Source: Cryptomeria japonica (Eukaryota; Streptophyta; Pinopsida; Cupressales; Cupressaceae). From it: 64,000 bases of DNA. Shown piece after piece: positions 37,111 through 47,875 of the stretch. Every line of letters starts with the position of its first letter. Position 1 is the stretch's first letter. Below the pieces are notes generated by a model. That model was not told the DNA's origin, made no database searches, and saw nothing but the letters and a program-made list of their open reading frames with translations. The position numbers were made by a program, and so were the translations under genes. The stretch covers positions 1 to 64,000 of the forward strand of contig NW_026729196.1 of assembly GCF_030272615.1 (NCBI RefSeq). Reading direction: 5' to 3'.

Positions 37111-37763
37111 GCTACTGATACCCCAACTAGACGATACCATGTCGAGTCATGTTACGTCTATATATTGACTTCCATATATCACTTCGACTTGACCCTTCTT
37201 TTTTCGACTGTTTTTTGCACTGGGGCAGCCCGCCCTCTGATTGGATTGATAGAACTAGAGTAGCGGGCATTCATTGTTATCCGACGTCGAGGGCTATAGA
37301 GCCTTGAATTGAGTTTAGGTTAATGGTATTTTAGTCTAGGTTATAGTCTAGGGGTCGGGTTATAGGTTATCGTTTTAGGTCGGATTATAGGCATGGGTCG
37401 ACCTGACCTTTCAAACAAAACGACTAGACTCGACTATCGGTGAAGTGAAGCAGCTTGCCTACTGCATCGGAAGGAACGGATCGGGTTCAATGCCTACTCA
37501 AAACGCTGTATCGGAGTGCCGGGGAGAATGGGACCTCGACGCTGTATCGGCTACTGCATCGGAAGGAATGGGAGAAGAATAACTAGGCCCCTTCTATCTC
37601 CCCCCACCCACCCCTGGTGGCTAGGAAAGTAGCTAGGAAAGGTTGTCGTCTCGAGGGGGGTCGAGACAAACGACTGACTCTGAGTCGAGTGACTCTGACT
37701 ATCGATACAAACAACTGACTACAGAGACGAATCGGAATGAATGTATTGTTTTCGAGGGCGGGC
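37111..37763. other. Spacer, no gene recognised
   Basis: TAGGTTATAG-type microrepeats occur near 37310-37400. A duplicated CTACTGCATCGGAAGGAA lies near 37456 and 37551. Nothing codes recognisably. Confidence 0.45.
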
Positions 37764-37873
37764 CAACTCTCTCAAAATGAGGAGATCGAGGGAGGGGAGA
37801 GAGCTGAGCTGCCCTAGGCAACTCTCTCAAAATGACGAGATCGAGGGAAGGGAGAGAGCTGAGCTGCCCTAGG
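37764..37873 (+). repeat. 55-bp tandem duplication
   Basis: The unit 37764-37818 begins CAACTCTCTCAAAATGA and ends GCCCTAGG. It is repeated immediately at 37819-37873 with two substitutions. Confidence 0.9.
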
Positions 37874-39780
37874 GATAATAACGATCGAGGCCCCCCCGGC
37901 ACTATAGCTGGAGGAGGGAGCCCTATCGATAGTAGGGCAAAGGAGGCCCCGGGGGCCCTACTCTAACTATAGGACGGGGGGTGGGGGTAGGGCTTGACCT
38001 GATCATTTCTCCAGAACCGACTAAACACTCCCGGCTGTTCTTCGGACCCTGCATATCGTTCTAAGGGAGGGGGAGGTAGGGCTCCCTGCATTCTCCCTCA
38101 ACCCTGCATTCTCCGTCAATCTATCTCCCAGCATTCTCCCTCAACTCAATAATCAAGAGGAGGAGAGGCGCGTCACTCCTATCGGCCGAGACCCGGGTGG
38201 GGGGCTATAGTGGCACCACAGCCACTCGATTCTATCTATTTATAAGCTCCCGAGCTTCACTTCCGGCAGGTTAACGATTAGTTTATCTCCGGGATGGCTC
38301 GTGGTAGGGCTGGTTAACCAACCCCCCCCACTATTCTATTAGGTCTCCCTCCGTTCGTCGATAGGTTTATCTCCGGTCGTCGCTACGCAACTAGAGTATA
38401 GAAGGGCCATTGAAGGGAACTATTATGTTGGTAAATGGTCGAGTTGCACGGCCAACTCCCATACCACTTTCATCTCACGGCAGATCCGGTCAGCCGGCTG
38501 GTGGACTGGAAGGAGATGAGATATAAAAGAAAGTGGCCGGCAAGCACCCCACCAACTCTGGTCGTTATGTCCTTTATCTCTTCCCAAACCGAACCTTCAC
38601 TACAGGTCGTTATGTCGGGCGGGTAGATGAAGATTTCCAAAGGTCGACCCTGAGAGGAACACGAACCTTCACTTCCCCGCCTTCACTACCGTGCCAACTG
38701 GAAGAAATAGGAGAGATGGATACCTGGAGTGGGTGGGAAGCCCTTCCTATCTCCCCCCACCCACCCAACAACGGCATCTACCTCCCGGCTAATCTTATAA
38801 TCCCCCCCACAACTAAAATGGCGGCCCGGAACTTGACTATTCCCTCCCGGAACTTGACTATTCCCATCCGGAACTTTACCCTTAGAATAGTAGGGGTTAA
38901 TTTAGAAGCCTGCTAGAATAAGGTGGGAGGGCATTCTAGTTGGTATCGGCCCGGGGGTATAGTTCTGGGTGGGGGGGAACTATAGCCCCTGCCCTCGCCT
39001 TCTATTGTTGATCGCCCCACCACTATCTCCCACCCACCCCCTGCCAGTGACCCATTCATTTCGATTCTCCCCCTCTTCCTCCCACCCACCAGAGGATTTC
39101 TCTTCCTGCCACTCTGGGACTATTGTTTCCCACCCGCTAAAGAGGAGCCCTCCCAGGAGTAACTGTATCTCTCCCACCGAGTCCATCGGCGTGTCAATAC
39201 TGAGAGATGCTGCATCATCAGATTAGTACGTAACATGCCTCAAGATTAGTACGTAACATGCCCCCTCCGCCCCAACCATACTTTTTTGAGAAACGGTGTT
39301 CCGGCCCTACCTCCCATTTCTTCCTTCCGGGCCCCCCCAACTCCATCTGTAGAGTGAGATCGATTTGAGGCCAGGGTGGGAGGAATAGCGGGGTGGGTGG
39401 GAGGATATAGTCGGCTATCCTCCCACCGCCCCTTACCCCCCTCGACATTCCCACCGCCCCTTACCCCCCTCGACATTATGTTGTAGGGAATAATAGAATA
39501 GTAGGGCCCAACCCGACGGCTATCTTCCCAGGGTGGGGGGGCCCCTACTATTCGGCTGGGGCGTTCGGTAGTTGTGTTCTTGGTCAACGGTCGATTCGAA
39601 CTGCAGCTGATTCGCCCTTTCCTAGAGGTTCCCACCCACCCCCCTACCATTCTATAGGCCCCGATGGGCGGCAATAGATCAGAGGGGCACTTCGTTCAGA
39701 TGAGTTCATTTATGCGCTCTCCCGTACTACTATCCCCGGCCCAAGCCCCGGCGGAGAGTACATCTTCGCCAACTTCGTAA
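37874..39780. repeat. Mixed spacer with family A/B/C elements
   Basis: Family A lies near 37921, 38328, 38880, 39486, 39541-39561 (CGGCTGGGG right arm) and 39643. Family C half-copies GATTAGTACGTAACATGCC stand in tandem at 39221-39239 and 39244-39262. Family B is frequent between 38920 and 39440. 38400-38870 is element-poor and shows no recognisable gene. Confidence 0.6.
39422..39477 (+). repeat. Exact 28-bp tandem duplication ending in a half stem-loop
   Basis: The unit (CCCACCGCCCCTTACCCC then CCTCGACATT) is repeated head to tail at 39422-39449 and 39450-39477 without mismatch. It ends in the left module of the TCGACATT family A variant, followed by ATGTTGTAGGG in the second copy. Confidence 0.85.
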
Positions 39781-39825
39781 CCGGGTCCCTTCCCGGGCAA
39801 ATGCTATAGGAATCCGTGCTATTGT

Positions 39826-40749
39826 GTGGGATTCCATCGAGATATAATAGAAGCACCTGGGTACCGGCACCAATCGAAGAGCCATCACGGTGTGTTCCAC
39901 GTAGCTAAAGGGCCCATAGCGTGGTTCCACGTGGCTACTACAGCACATAGCTACTACAGGTCGTCCTTTTCTCGCCCTGAAGAACGGAGCCTACCAAAGC
40001 AGGAGCCCGCCGGCGCCAGGACCAGCAACTGCAGATAGATACGGAGGTTAGTCCAGTCTCTCCTCCCGTCGAGCAAATGACCCAGTCTTCACCGGCAGAT
40101 CTACTACCCCCACTTCTCGTCTCGCCGACGTTCAGATCAAGATTGGGATTCTTCTGCTTGTAGGGATGATTCAGTTCAGTCTTTCGAGATTGAGATCCAG
40201 AAGCAGATCCAGTTGTTCCGTATCCCACAGTGCTTCGGAGATCGGGTTTACCCAGCCCTTAGTGATCTGTATGCAGCTCCATCACCGAAAGCAGCGAGAT
40301 CCGGAGTTTGTTGATCGAGACCCAGAACCATAACCGTGAAGAAGGCGTTGCCGATGAAGCCGGACAAAGCCAAGCCATCGTTTCTTTCGCCCACAGCACC
40401 AATAGATAGAGGCGACCGTAGCCAGCAGTTGTTTTGCGAGCCTGTTCTCGCCACCTGAGCTAAGCCTGGGGTGGGTGGTTTGATAAAGAGGGGGGCCGAA
40501 GATCCGGACTCGGGTGCGTATCCCGATGAAGAACCGGAAACGAAGCCGCAGTTGCCCCATAGAATAGTAGGGACTCCGGGTACGGATCCAAGCAGTTTAT
40601 CTCGTTCACCCGGAACCCATCGACCCGTAACTACCACGAGCATGGGGTGGCGGCGGCGAGGCAAGCAGCCAGGGACCACGAAGGGAGCTCCATTGAACCC
40701 CACCGCGGTACTTCCACCAGTCCCGTTTATCAATTTATTTCTAAACGTT
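39826..40749 (+). pseudogene. Coding-like relic of unknown origin
   Basis: One plus-strand frame reads as protein-like from 39826 to a TAA at 40750-40752, interrupted only by TAG (40036-40038), TGA (40078-40080), TGA (40312-40314) and a stop near 40456-40458. Segments such as EIEIQKQIQLFRIPQCFGD and KKALPMKPDKAKPSF lack the low complexity of the surroundings. A family A element at 40555-40573 lies in frame and reads PHRIVG. The minus strand also has a 161-codon frame (40248-40733), so the coding strand is not certain. No family is recognised. A decayed foreign gene or intron piece is possible. Confidence 0.35.
40555..40573 (-). repeat. Family A stem-loop inside the coding-like relic
   Basis: CCCCATAGAATAGTAGGGA interrupts otherwise element-free sequence between 39850 and 40750. 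Confidence 0.75.
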
Positions 40750-40752
40750 TAA

Positions 40753-42177
40753 CGTCCATAGAATTGTAGGGGCACCCGGGAGGAGATGGCACTTCGTTCA
40801 GTTTTCTCAACGGGCCCTTTATTTCATGGTTCTCTCTGCATGCATGCAGGGTGAGTAAATTACGGAAGAACCACCCTCCCACCTGAGTTAAAAGCTGAAG
40901 CACTCTCCAACTACAATTCCCCCCCCACCCGGGGCCGGGGGGGTCTAGGCAATTCCCCCCCTATTCTATCTTCCCACCCATCTTAATTAATAAGTCAATT
41001 CCTATTGCCATACCCTTTACAAGCCCTTTAGAATAGTAGGGGGCTAGAAGAAGCTAATCCCGGAACTTAAGATCGGGGTGGGAGGGAGCCCTACTATTCT
41101 AAGGCGGAGTGATGGCTGCTCCCCCTCAACCCGCAACCCATTGATCTGCAGGGGAATGAGTGGTAATAGCAGGTAGGTTAGGTATAGCTTCGCCGCCGCC
41201 CTCGAGTTCGCCCGTGACGGCCCATAGTCTGTTCTTCACAGTTACGTCCTACCATACCAACCCCAACCATCGAATGGAGGGAGAGGAAGAGGTAGTCAGT
41301 CCATCCCGTGCTTAATATTTATAGACTGGTTTGTCCTCTCCCTACCGGGGAAAGATCTTGGTAATACTGTTAAAGCTTGGATTTGAAAACGACTAGTCAA
41401 TGCTCGCTCTTTCTACGCTAAAACGTGCCAGTGACCCGTAGGTTTGCTTGCAGGGTATACCTTTAAGAACCGCCTCACTACCAGGCTTGAGTCAGATATA
41501 ACCACGTAAATCACCTGCATCTAAGCAGTTACGCCCTACGAGGTGCTGCATCATCAGCATCCGAGAAGGCAAGATGCAAATGAGCATCAATACGTAACAT
41601 GCCTTTTCTCGACCTCTCGAATAAAGAAGCGGATGAGATGCTTCTGGCTCCGCCGGGCATCTGTATCGATTTCCGACTGAGGTTCTAAAGCCCGTCCGGG
41701 CATGCTTGAACCAACGGACGTCGACTGCTGAGATAGACGTATCGGAAGAGCGCATCCTCACCTTCCAATAATAGGAAGATAGGGGCCGAGATGCAGATGA
41801 GGGTTTACCTGAGGGCATGCCTATTGTTCTATATTGGGCTTTCAAATATCGAAGCCCCCTTCCTATCTCCTTTCTCGCCTCCTTCAAATAATATTTGTAG
41901 GGCCCACCCCGGTTTTCTCAAGGATCTACGGGGTTATGGCTTCTCCCCCCCCCGTATCCGCCCCACCCCTGCATAGGCAGACTTCTCCTCGGTCAGACTT
42001 CTCCTCGGTCGAATTGATTGGTTCGACCAGGTTTCACCAAGGTCGTCTTTAAGTGTGATTGGGATGGGGGATAGCCCTTCCTTTCCGAGTTTGCCAACTA
42101 TCGGGATGGGGGGTCTAACTAGAATCCCCACCCAACCCCACGATTAGTTGCCCTACTATTCAAACTACTTCTTCCCA
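40753..42177. other. Spacer with few elements
   Basis: Family A lies near 40757, 41023 and 41088. A GCATGCATGCAGGGTG palindrome lies near 40839. A truncated family C lies near 41590. The stretch 41110-41760 is unique-looking and its minus-strand frame 41492-41887 is unrecognised. A TCTCCTCGGTC duplication lies near 41985-42010. Confidence 0.5.
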
Positions 42178-42293
42178 CTACGGCATCTACCTCGTCAATT
42201 AATGTACGCCTGCTAGAATAAGCTAACTATATTACCTTCCTACTATATCTCCTGCTACGGCATCTACCTCGTCAATTAATGTACGCCTGCTAG
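42178..42293 (+). repeat. 39-bp direct repeat pair (family D extended)
   Basis: CTACGGCATCTACCTCGTCA continues into ATTAATGTACGCCTGCTAG. It occurs at 42178-42216 and 42255-42293. A third partial copy follows near 42330-42363. The intervening sequence also repeats a TTCCTACTATATCTCCT phrase (near 42237 and 42393). Confidence 0.85.
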
Positions 42294-42800
42294 CCCTTTA
42301 GAATAGTAGGGGCGATATAAGAAACCTCGTCAATTAATGCCATGAATTAATGTACGCCTGCTAGTATAAGCTAGAATAAGCAAATTAATCTCCTTCCTAC
42401 TATATCTCCTTATTCTAGTTCTTTTAGCAGGTTAATTAATTGAGGCGTATTCTAGCGTCATTCTAGCCGGGGCCATAGAATAGTAGGGGCCCACCCAACC
42501 CTGGAACTAGAGTTTCCCACCCACCCGCCTATCATTTCTGAACTATAGAAAGTTGCCCACCCCAACGAGCCATATAAAAGAGGGGGGCCCACCCACCCTG
42601 GGTGGCGTCCATCTATTTCCCTCCCACCCGCCAACTTTGAGGCTCCCTGCATATGAACCACCCCTGCATGTTCACAGGGTGGATGATGGTTGGCTCCCGA
42701 TGAACCGGGTGGAGTGGTACCCTGCATGCAGGGGTGATAGGGGGCACTCCGTTTAGAATCTAATCAGTGCCCTATATCTATATCTGGTCCACCCCAACTA
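42294..42800. repeat. Family A/B cluster
   Basis: Family A lies near 42293-42313 and 42472-42491. Family B modules lie near 42488-42640. A CCTGCATGCAGGGGTG palindrome lies near 42720-42735. Confidence 0.65.
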
Positions 42801-42822
42801 ACTATCTATATATATAGATAGT
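42801..42822. repeat. 22-bp perfect AT palindrome
   Basis: Reads ACTATCTATAT on each strand, a perfect self-complementary 22-mer. Two more AT palindromes lie at 42915-42930 (AGATATATATATATCT) and 42929-42940 (CTATATATATAG). Confidence 0.85.
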
Positions 42823-42940
42823 CGATCATATCACTCAATCAGTCTACCCCGACTATATAAATAGAGTCGGTAGTCGGTCGAGGGTATCATATCACGTATT
42901 CAACCACCCCAACTAGATATATATATATCTATATATATAG

Positions 42941-43395
42941 ATGGGGCAGGCCCCTCCCCGGCTATATATTGTGTGCTCGTGAGATGAGTAGCGACTTGCC
43001 GGATGGGGACTAACTTCAAAAAGCGGCCCTGAACTCTCTATCTGGCCCGGCACTAGGGCCGCCTCCCCTCTACTAGAGTTGGGGATCAGTCCAGTCATCA
43101 GTCATCAGTGATCAGCCATCAGTCATATCACGTAGCCATCAGTCATATCACGTAGTTCCATAGAATGGATGGATGATGGATGCCATGTATAGATATAGAA
43201 GCGGGGGACCCAGATGGATATAGCCGGGGCGGGGGCCGCCCATCCCATATATCTACCGGATGGCCTAGGGTGACCCATTCCATTCGTGCCCTATCTAGTG
43301 ATACGAAGCGACTGACTCAGCAGAGATCAAGGATCGCACTCGACCGCCCATCGAGTGCCGGGGGGTTAGGGTATGGGCATAAACACTTTGGCATG
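42941..43395. other. Spacer with small tandem repeats
   Basis: GCCATCAGTCATATCACGTA is exactly tandem at 43115-43134 and 43135-43154. Shorter CAGTCATCAGT repeats precede it. No gene is seen in 43160-43395. Confidence 0.55.
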
Positions 43396-43580
43396 GGGGT
43401 TGTCACCACCTCGTCACTAGAGACTGGTTGGGTTGTCACCACCTACTACCTACTATCTAGGTTGTCACCACCGAATAATAGAGACTGGTTGGGTTGTCAC
43501 TTCGTCACCGACACTAGAATCTATAGATGGGGGTTGGGTTGTAACTTCGTCACTAGAGACTGGTTGGGTTGTCACTAGAG
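43396..43580 (+). repeat. Degenerate minisatellite of GACTGGTTGGGTTGTCAC units
   Basis: Six units built on GGTTGTCACCACC or GGTTGTCACTTCGTCA, most preceded by CTAGAGACTGGTTG, are spaced 28-45 bp apart. Confidence 0.75.
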
Positions 43581-44250
43581 AATAATGGGCACTCGACCTC
43601 TACTGACTGGGCACTGACCCCATCTATCTATATAGGCATTACATTCTAGACGTGATACGCAGGTGATCTATCTCTGGGATTGGGCATGGGGTCACTGGAC
43701 TGATTCGGGCATGGGGCCCTATACATCTATACGGCATGGGGTTAGGGCTAGGGGCATTGGGCCCCCTCTATAGATATGGGATTGGGCTAGAGGTTTGGGG
43801 TTAATCCTCATAGCAACATCCCCGAAGATGGGCATAGCAACATCCCAATCATTCAATTCAGATTCTATATGTCGAGACAAAGGGCCAATCAGATGAGTGA
43901 ATAGCAACATCCCAATCTGAAGAGTGACATCCCAATCCTCATAGCAACATCCCCTTCCCCGTAGGGCAGACCAGTCATTCATATTCTATATGTCGAGACA
44001 AAGGGAATAGATGGGGCACTATACTAGATATAGCTGGGAGAGGGCCCCTATCTAATCTCGAGCTATATGGTATGGCGATGAGATCCTAACCTGTCCGATG
44101 AGCAACTAGCCTATCCGATGAGCACCTGACCCTCTATCTCTATCTATAGGCGAGAAGCACCTAACCTGTCCGATGAGCAACGAACCCCCCTCTATCTACT
44201 ATCTAGATGGCATGGGGCATGGCGATGAGCACCTAACCCTCTGCAAATGA
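43581..44250. repeat. Two further degenerate repeat arrays
   Basis: ATAGCAACATCCCAATC variants recur near 43809, 43832, 43902 and 43943. ATTCTATATGTCGAGACAAA recurs near 43863 and 43982, a family C-like start on a different tail. GATGAGCACCTAACCTGTCC variants recur between 44090 and 44240. Several gggcatgggg phrases link them. Confidence 0.65.
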
Positions 44251-45775
44251 AGGAGTATTATGGGTCTGGACAAAAGAGGTAGGGCGACCCTATCCGAACA
44301 TACCCCCCCTCTATCTATATGGCGATCCGCTACTATTGGTTATTGGTCCTTCTGCCAGAGACACCTTCGAACACTCATATGGAATGGATTGGATCAGACA
44401 ATAATAGTCCCAGAGGGGCCTTCGAGAATAGATATAGATACCCCACTCTCCCCAGTGTTATCTCACCCACGATGAAAGGCCAGATCTCGAGCCAGATAGA
44501 GATAGAGAGTAGCCCAATTCTAATTGAGAATAGAATAGAATAGAACCTGACCTTACTACCCCTGCTTACTCTAGCAGGCCCATAGAATTTGAGGGCCGTA
44601 GGGGGCGAAACGTTGATCTGTCATCTGCAATCTGCTGACCAGATGATCTGGAATCCTCAAAAGGTTCGGCCGAGTGTATGTACTCCGCCCCCTCTGGAAT
44701 AAGCCGTTGAGCCGGAAACCTTGAATGAATGATACCGCCAATGAATGACTGACTCTCTATGCTTCTTTATCCTCCCGATTCCTTGCTCGCTTCCAATTCC
44801 ACTCCCTCCAAGGCCATTTATTGGTTCCGATTCGGGAGTGGTGATATGCTTGCTTCTCAGGGGTGATCGATTGAAGGAAGGGGATAGCAATTCTTGAATT
44901 AGGGAGAAGCCTTGACTGGGGGAACACTGAACTCAATCGGGCAATCCATTTATTGATTCCTGGGTTGGGTGGGAATAGAAGGTCCGTAGTTGGGGTGGCA
45001 ATTGAAATCAAGAACTTCACTTTACTTTTGGGTTTGTGGGGGGATTCCACTTCACTGGCTTTATCCGCATTCATTTAAGAAAGAGATGGAGGTTGAGGAG
45101 GTATTTGATAGCGCCTCCCGGAACAATAGAATAGAGGGCCGAATCAATAATCGCCCCTACTATTCTAAGGCGGGCCCCTACTATTCTATGGCCTCCCAAC
45201 CGGGCGGGTGCTGATCTCATTAGGAGATGCTTGCTCCGGGGTTTGGAAATGCAGAGGAGGATTGCTTAGACCTCCTAACCTCCAACTTCGGAAAGCGGCA
45301 TATCGATTGATTACTTCGGTGATGGCCGGTCCCGGATGGATCAAACATTGAGTTTAGGAGTCGGGGTGCCGGTTGACCTCTATGCCAGTGATCCTAAAAA
45401 AACGATAAAACAGAAATGCCTCTCGATTTCCTTAGGCAATGCCCATCCTCCTTTCTCGCTACCATCTACTTACTTCACTCCCGTTCTCGTGATGTGAACT
45501 ATTCCCCTACAATTAATCCGGCTTAGCTGTCTATATACGTCACATGTCTCAATAAGCGAGATAACTGGTCATTTTTCTAGTAGAACCTGGCCTCTTCATA
45601 AGCATACCCGGCCAGGGCCCTAATTAACCTGGTTTATGTGCTGGAATATTGACCTTGATAAGCCGCCCTATCCTCGTTCAAAATAAATCAATCAACTGGC
45701 CGAGTAGCTGGTAATTGAACTAGTGAAAGGGTGGCCTATCTATAACCCCGTATTTTGAAAAGCTTTCCAATTAAT
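44251..45775. other. Spacer, no gene recognised
   Basis: Family A at 44579-44597 (TAGAATTTGAGG core) and a tandem pair at 45153-45193. The remainder is unique-looking. The stretch 44640-45080 and 45200-45500 were read in all frames without a recognisable product. Confidence 0.45.
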
Positions 45776-45776
45776 G

Positions 45777-45823
45777 GTACGTAACAAGGTAGCCTATTGT
45801 TGGGCTACGGCTGGATCGAATCG
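45777..45823 (+). pseudogene. Possible remnant of the small-subunit rRNA 3' end
   Basis: GTAACAAGGTAGCC (45781-45794) and GGCTGGATCGAATC (45809-45822) match the conserved 3'-terminal region of plant mitochondrial 18S rRNA (GTAACAAGGTAGCC, 14 nt, GGCTGGATTGAATC). The 14-nt spacing is the same, but the 14 bases between, part of helix 45, have changed. Upstream sequence does not continue as rRNA, so at most a short decayed fragment survives. Chance cannot be excluded. Confidence 0.35.
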
Positions 45824-47240
45824 GTAGTAGCTTTTTTTTGTTTTTGAGCTAGCGTGAATGAGTGTGTAAGGGGCCCGGTAGAAGTGAGAGTGCTAGCGAT
45901 GGTGTTAGCGAGAGAGAGATTGGTTGTTTGATTGCTAGCGATAGTATGCGTAGGTAAGATCGTTTGCCATTGTAAGTTCCATTGCTGTTGGGTTATACCG
46001 ATTGCTGTTTCACACACGATGCATGGGGTTAGCGAGGGATAGATAGCTTGATCGATGGAACTATTGTCCCTTTGGAGATGTCTTGAGCTCTAATTGGAAG
46101 AACTATTGCTTTAGAGATCGATTGCTTGTGGGTAGGTAAGTTGAAGTGAATCAGTTAGTAGAGGTAGGCAGGTTATACCATTTGATCTGGCACTATTGAT
46201 CTGGCACAATAGGATTAGTAGGTAAAACTTGCTTTAGGTAAGGCAGTAGAGAGTCAGTCTTTGTAGGCTGGTTAGGATGCTTGGTTCAGGTTCGATGGCT
46301 TAAGATGGTACCCTACTATTTGAAGGGGTTCCCGATAGTTGCTGTAAGGGTTTTAGACCTAGATTCGGTTAGTTATTGTTATTGCTTGCTTGTTTCAGTG
46401 AATCAGTTAGTAGAGGTAGGTGAGCTTGCACTAGCTCTTGGTTCTTTCTATTTCGCTATTAGGTCACACTTGCTTTAGGGAGGTAAGGCAGTAGAATCTA
46501 TCGAGAAAAGGTGAGATTGATTGTTTTGATGGCTGAGAATGAGATTGCGAGAAAAGTCTGCTGTCGCTCGCTTTCAACCACTCCACCCAAGGAAATAAAC
46601 AGCCTCTGCAACTATAGATAGACAAAAAGGGGCGCCCTACCTTAAACATTTCTGTACTATTCCGGCTGGCCATATTCGAAAATAGAAGAACAATCCCGCT
46701 TTCTCGACTTTACTCTTGCTTGACCTGGAGGCGAACTATAAGAATTCGACAACCCAGAACTGAGATTACTGGCATTCTCACTTGTTCTATGCGTCATATC
46801 CGTGTGACATGATATTTTTCGACGATTACCGATAGCAAGCAGCTACTTAGATTAGCAGAGAATCAATGTACTTTCTCCACTCGGCCCATGATCCCAGAAC
46901 TTCTGGCTGGATAAGGGTGTTCCGTGATTAACGAGTCACTTGATCCTAGCCGACATGGGGGAAAGATTTCATCCCAACTTACCTTCGAAACGGAACAAAT
47001 AGGGTCCGCAGCCCCAGCCCCCGACAAAGCCGAGAAACGCTTAGATTAGCGCTCTTTTATTTTAGACCGAGAATGGATAGGGGAGAGTCGATTCAAGCTT
47101 CCACAATCTTTAGTCTATTGCAAAAGCGAGAGATGAATTCGTTTCTGCAGGTCAAGGCGACCTCTACATTCGGATCTCATCGTTCTGTACTTGGGGATCG
47201 TTTTGTACTTGCTCGATCTCGCTCGCCCCAATGCTTATTC
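45824..47240. other. Spacer with diverged internal duplication
   Basis: GTGAATCAGTTAGTAGAGGT occurs near 46147 and 46397, and an ACTTGCTTTAGG...AAGGCAGTAGA phrase near 46227 and 46468, so a segment of roughly 100 bp was duplicated about 250 bp apart. A family A element lies near 46311. 46680-47230 is element-free and unrecognised. Confidence 0.5.
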
Positions 47241-47560
47241 TAGCCCCCTACAATAATATACAATTATTATTGGGGGGGGGGGCGAAGGGCCCCCCCTATC
47301 CCCCCCAAGTTATAGTTCTATGGTTCTATGGGGCTAATTAAGATTAATTAAGGATGGGTTGGGCCGCTTTTATGTCCTCCCACCGGGGGATGGGTTGGGA
47401 TAAGGTAGTTGGACCCACCCTTATGGGATGGTCTATGGGTGAGCCCACCACTATGGGAGCCTTCTATGGGAGAGCCCATCTCTAGGAGGACCTAGCTCTA
47501 GGAGAGCCCACTATGGATATGGGGGAACCCGGAGATCAATGGGAAGGTCTTCGAAACTAT
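47241..47560. repeat. AT-core stem-loop and family B-like microrepeats
   Basis: CAATAATA (47251-47258) and TATTATTG (47265-47272) form perfect arms between a C5 run and a G run of ten or more. It is a family A relative with an extended core. Phrases like CTATGGGAGAGCCCA repeat loosely at 47400-47520. Confidence 0.65.
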
Positions 47561-47875
47561 GAATCACGCTCTTCGCACGGAGGGTATGCTACTCATGGGT
47601 ATGCCGGACCTCTTAAGGGTGCACTTACTAAGATGCTTCCCAGGGCGCTACTAACTACTAAGTACTGAGGACGGGCGGATGCTTATGGTGCTGGTGAGTA
47701 TACTATATACGGTGCCCTAGTTATCCATCTTACCCAACCATCTGTTACCCTTGCTTTTGCAGGATAAACCGAATCCACTGCTGCTCCTGCTACCCTCGCT
47801 CTAGCCACTTTCTATACCTACGTGGGTTATGCCTTTGCCCTAGCTACGGGTGGTGCTAGTGCTACTTAATCGACA
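47561..47875 (+). other. Triplet-phased GCT/GGT-rich tract
   Basis: GCTGCTCCTGCTACCCTCGC, GGTGGTGCTAGTGCTACT and similar strings show codon-like phasing with Ala, Tyr, Thr and Gly bias and scattered stops. It has the same texture as 17341-17940. Confidence 0.45.

Noticed and set aside
40248-40733. 161-codon minus-strand open frame, the longest after atp6
   Set aside because: It overlaps a plus-strand coding-like frame, includes a translated stem-loop and matches no family. Kept only as part of a relic of uncertain strand.
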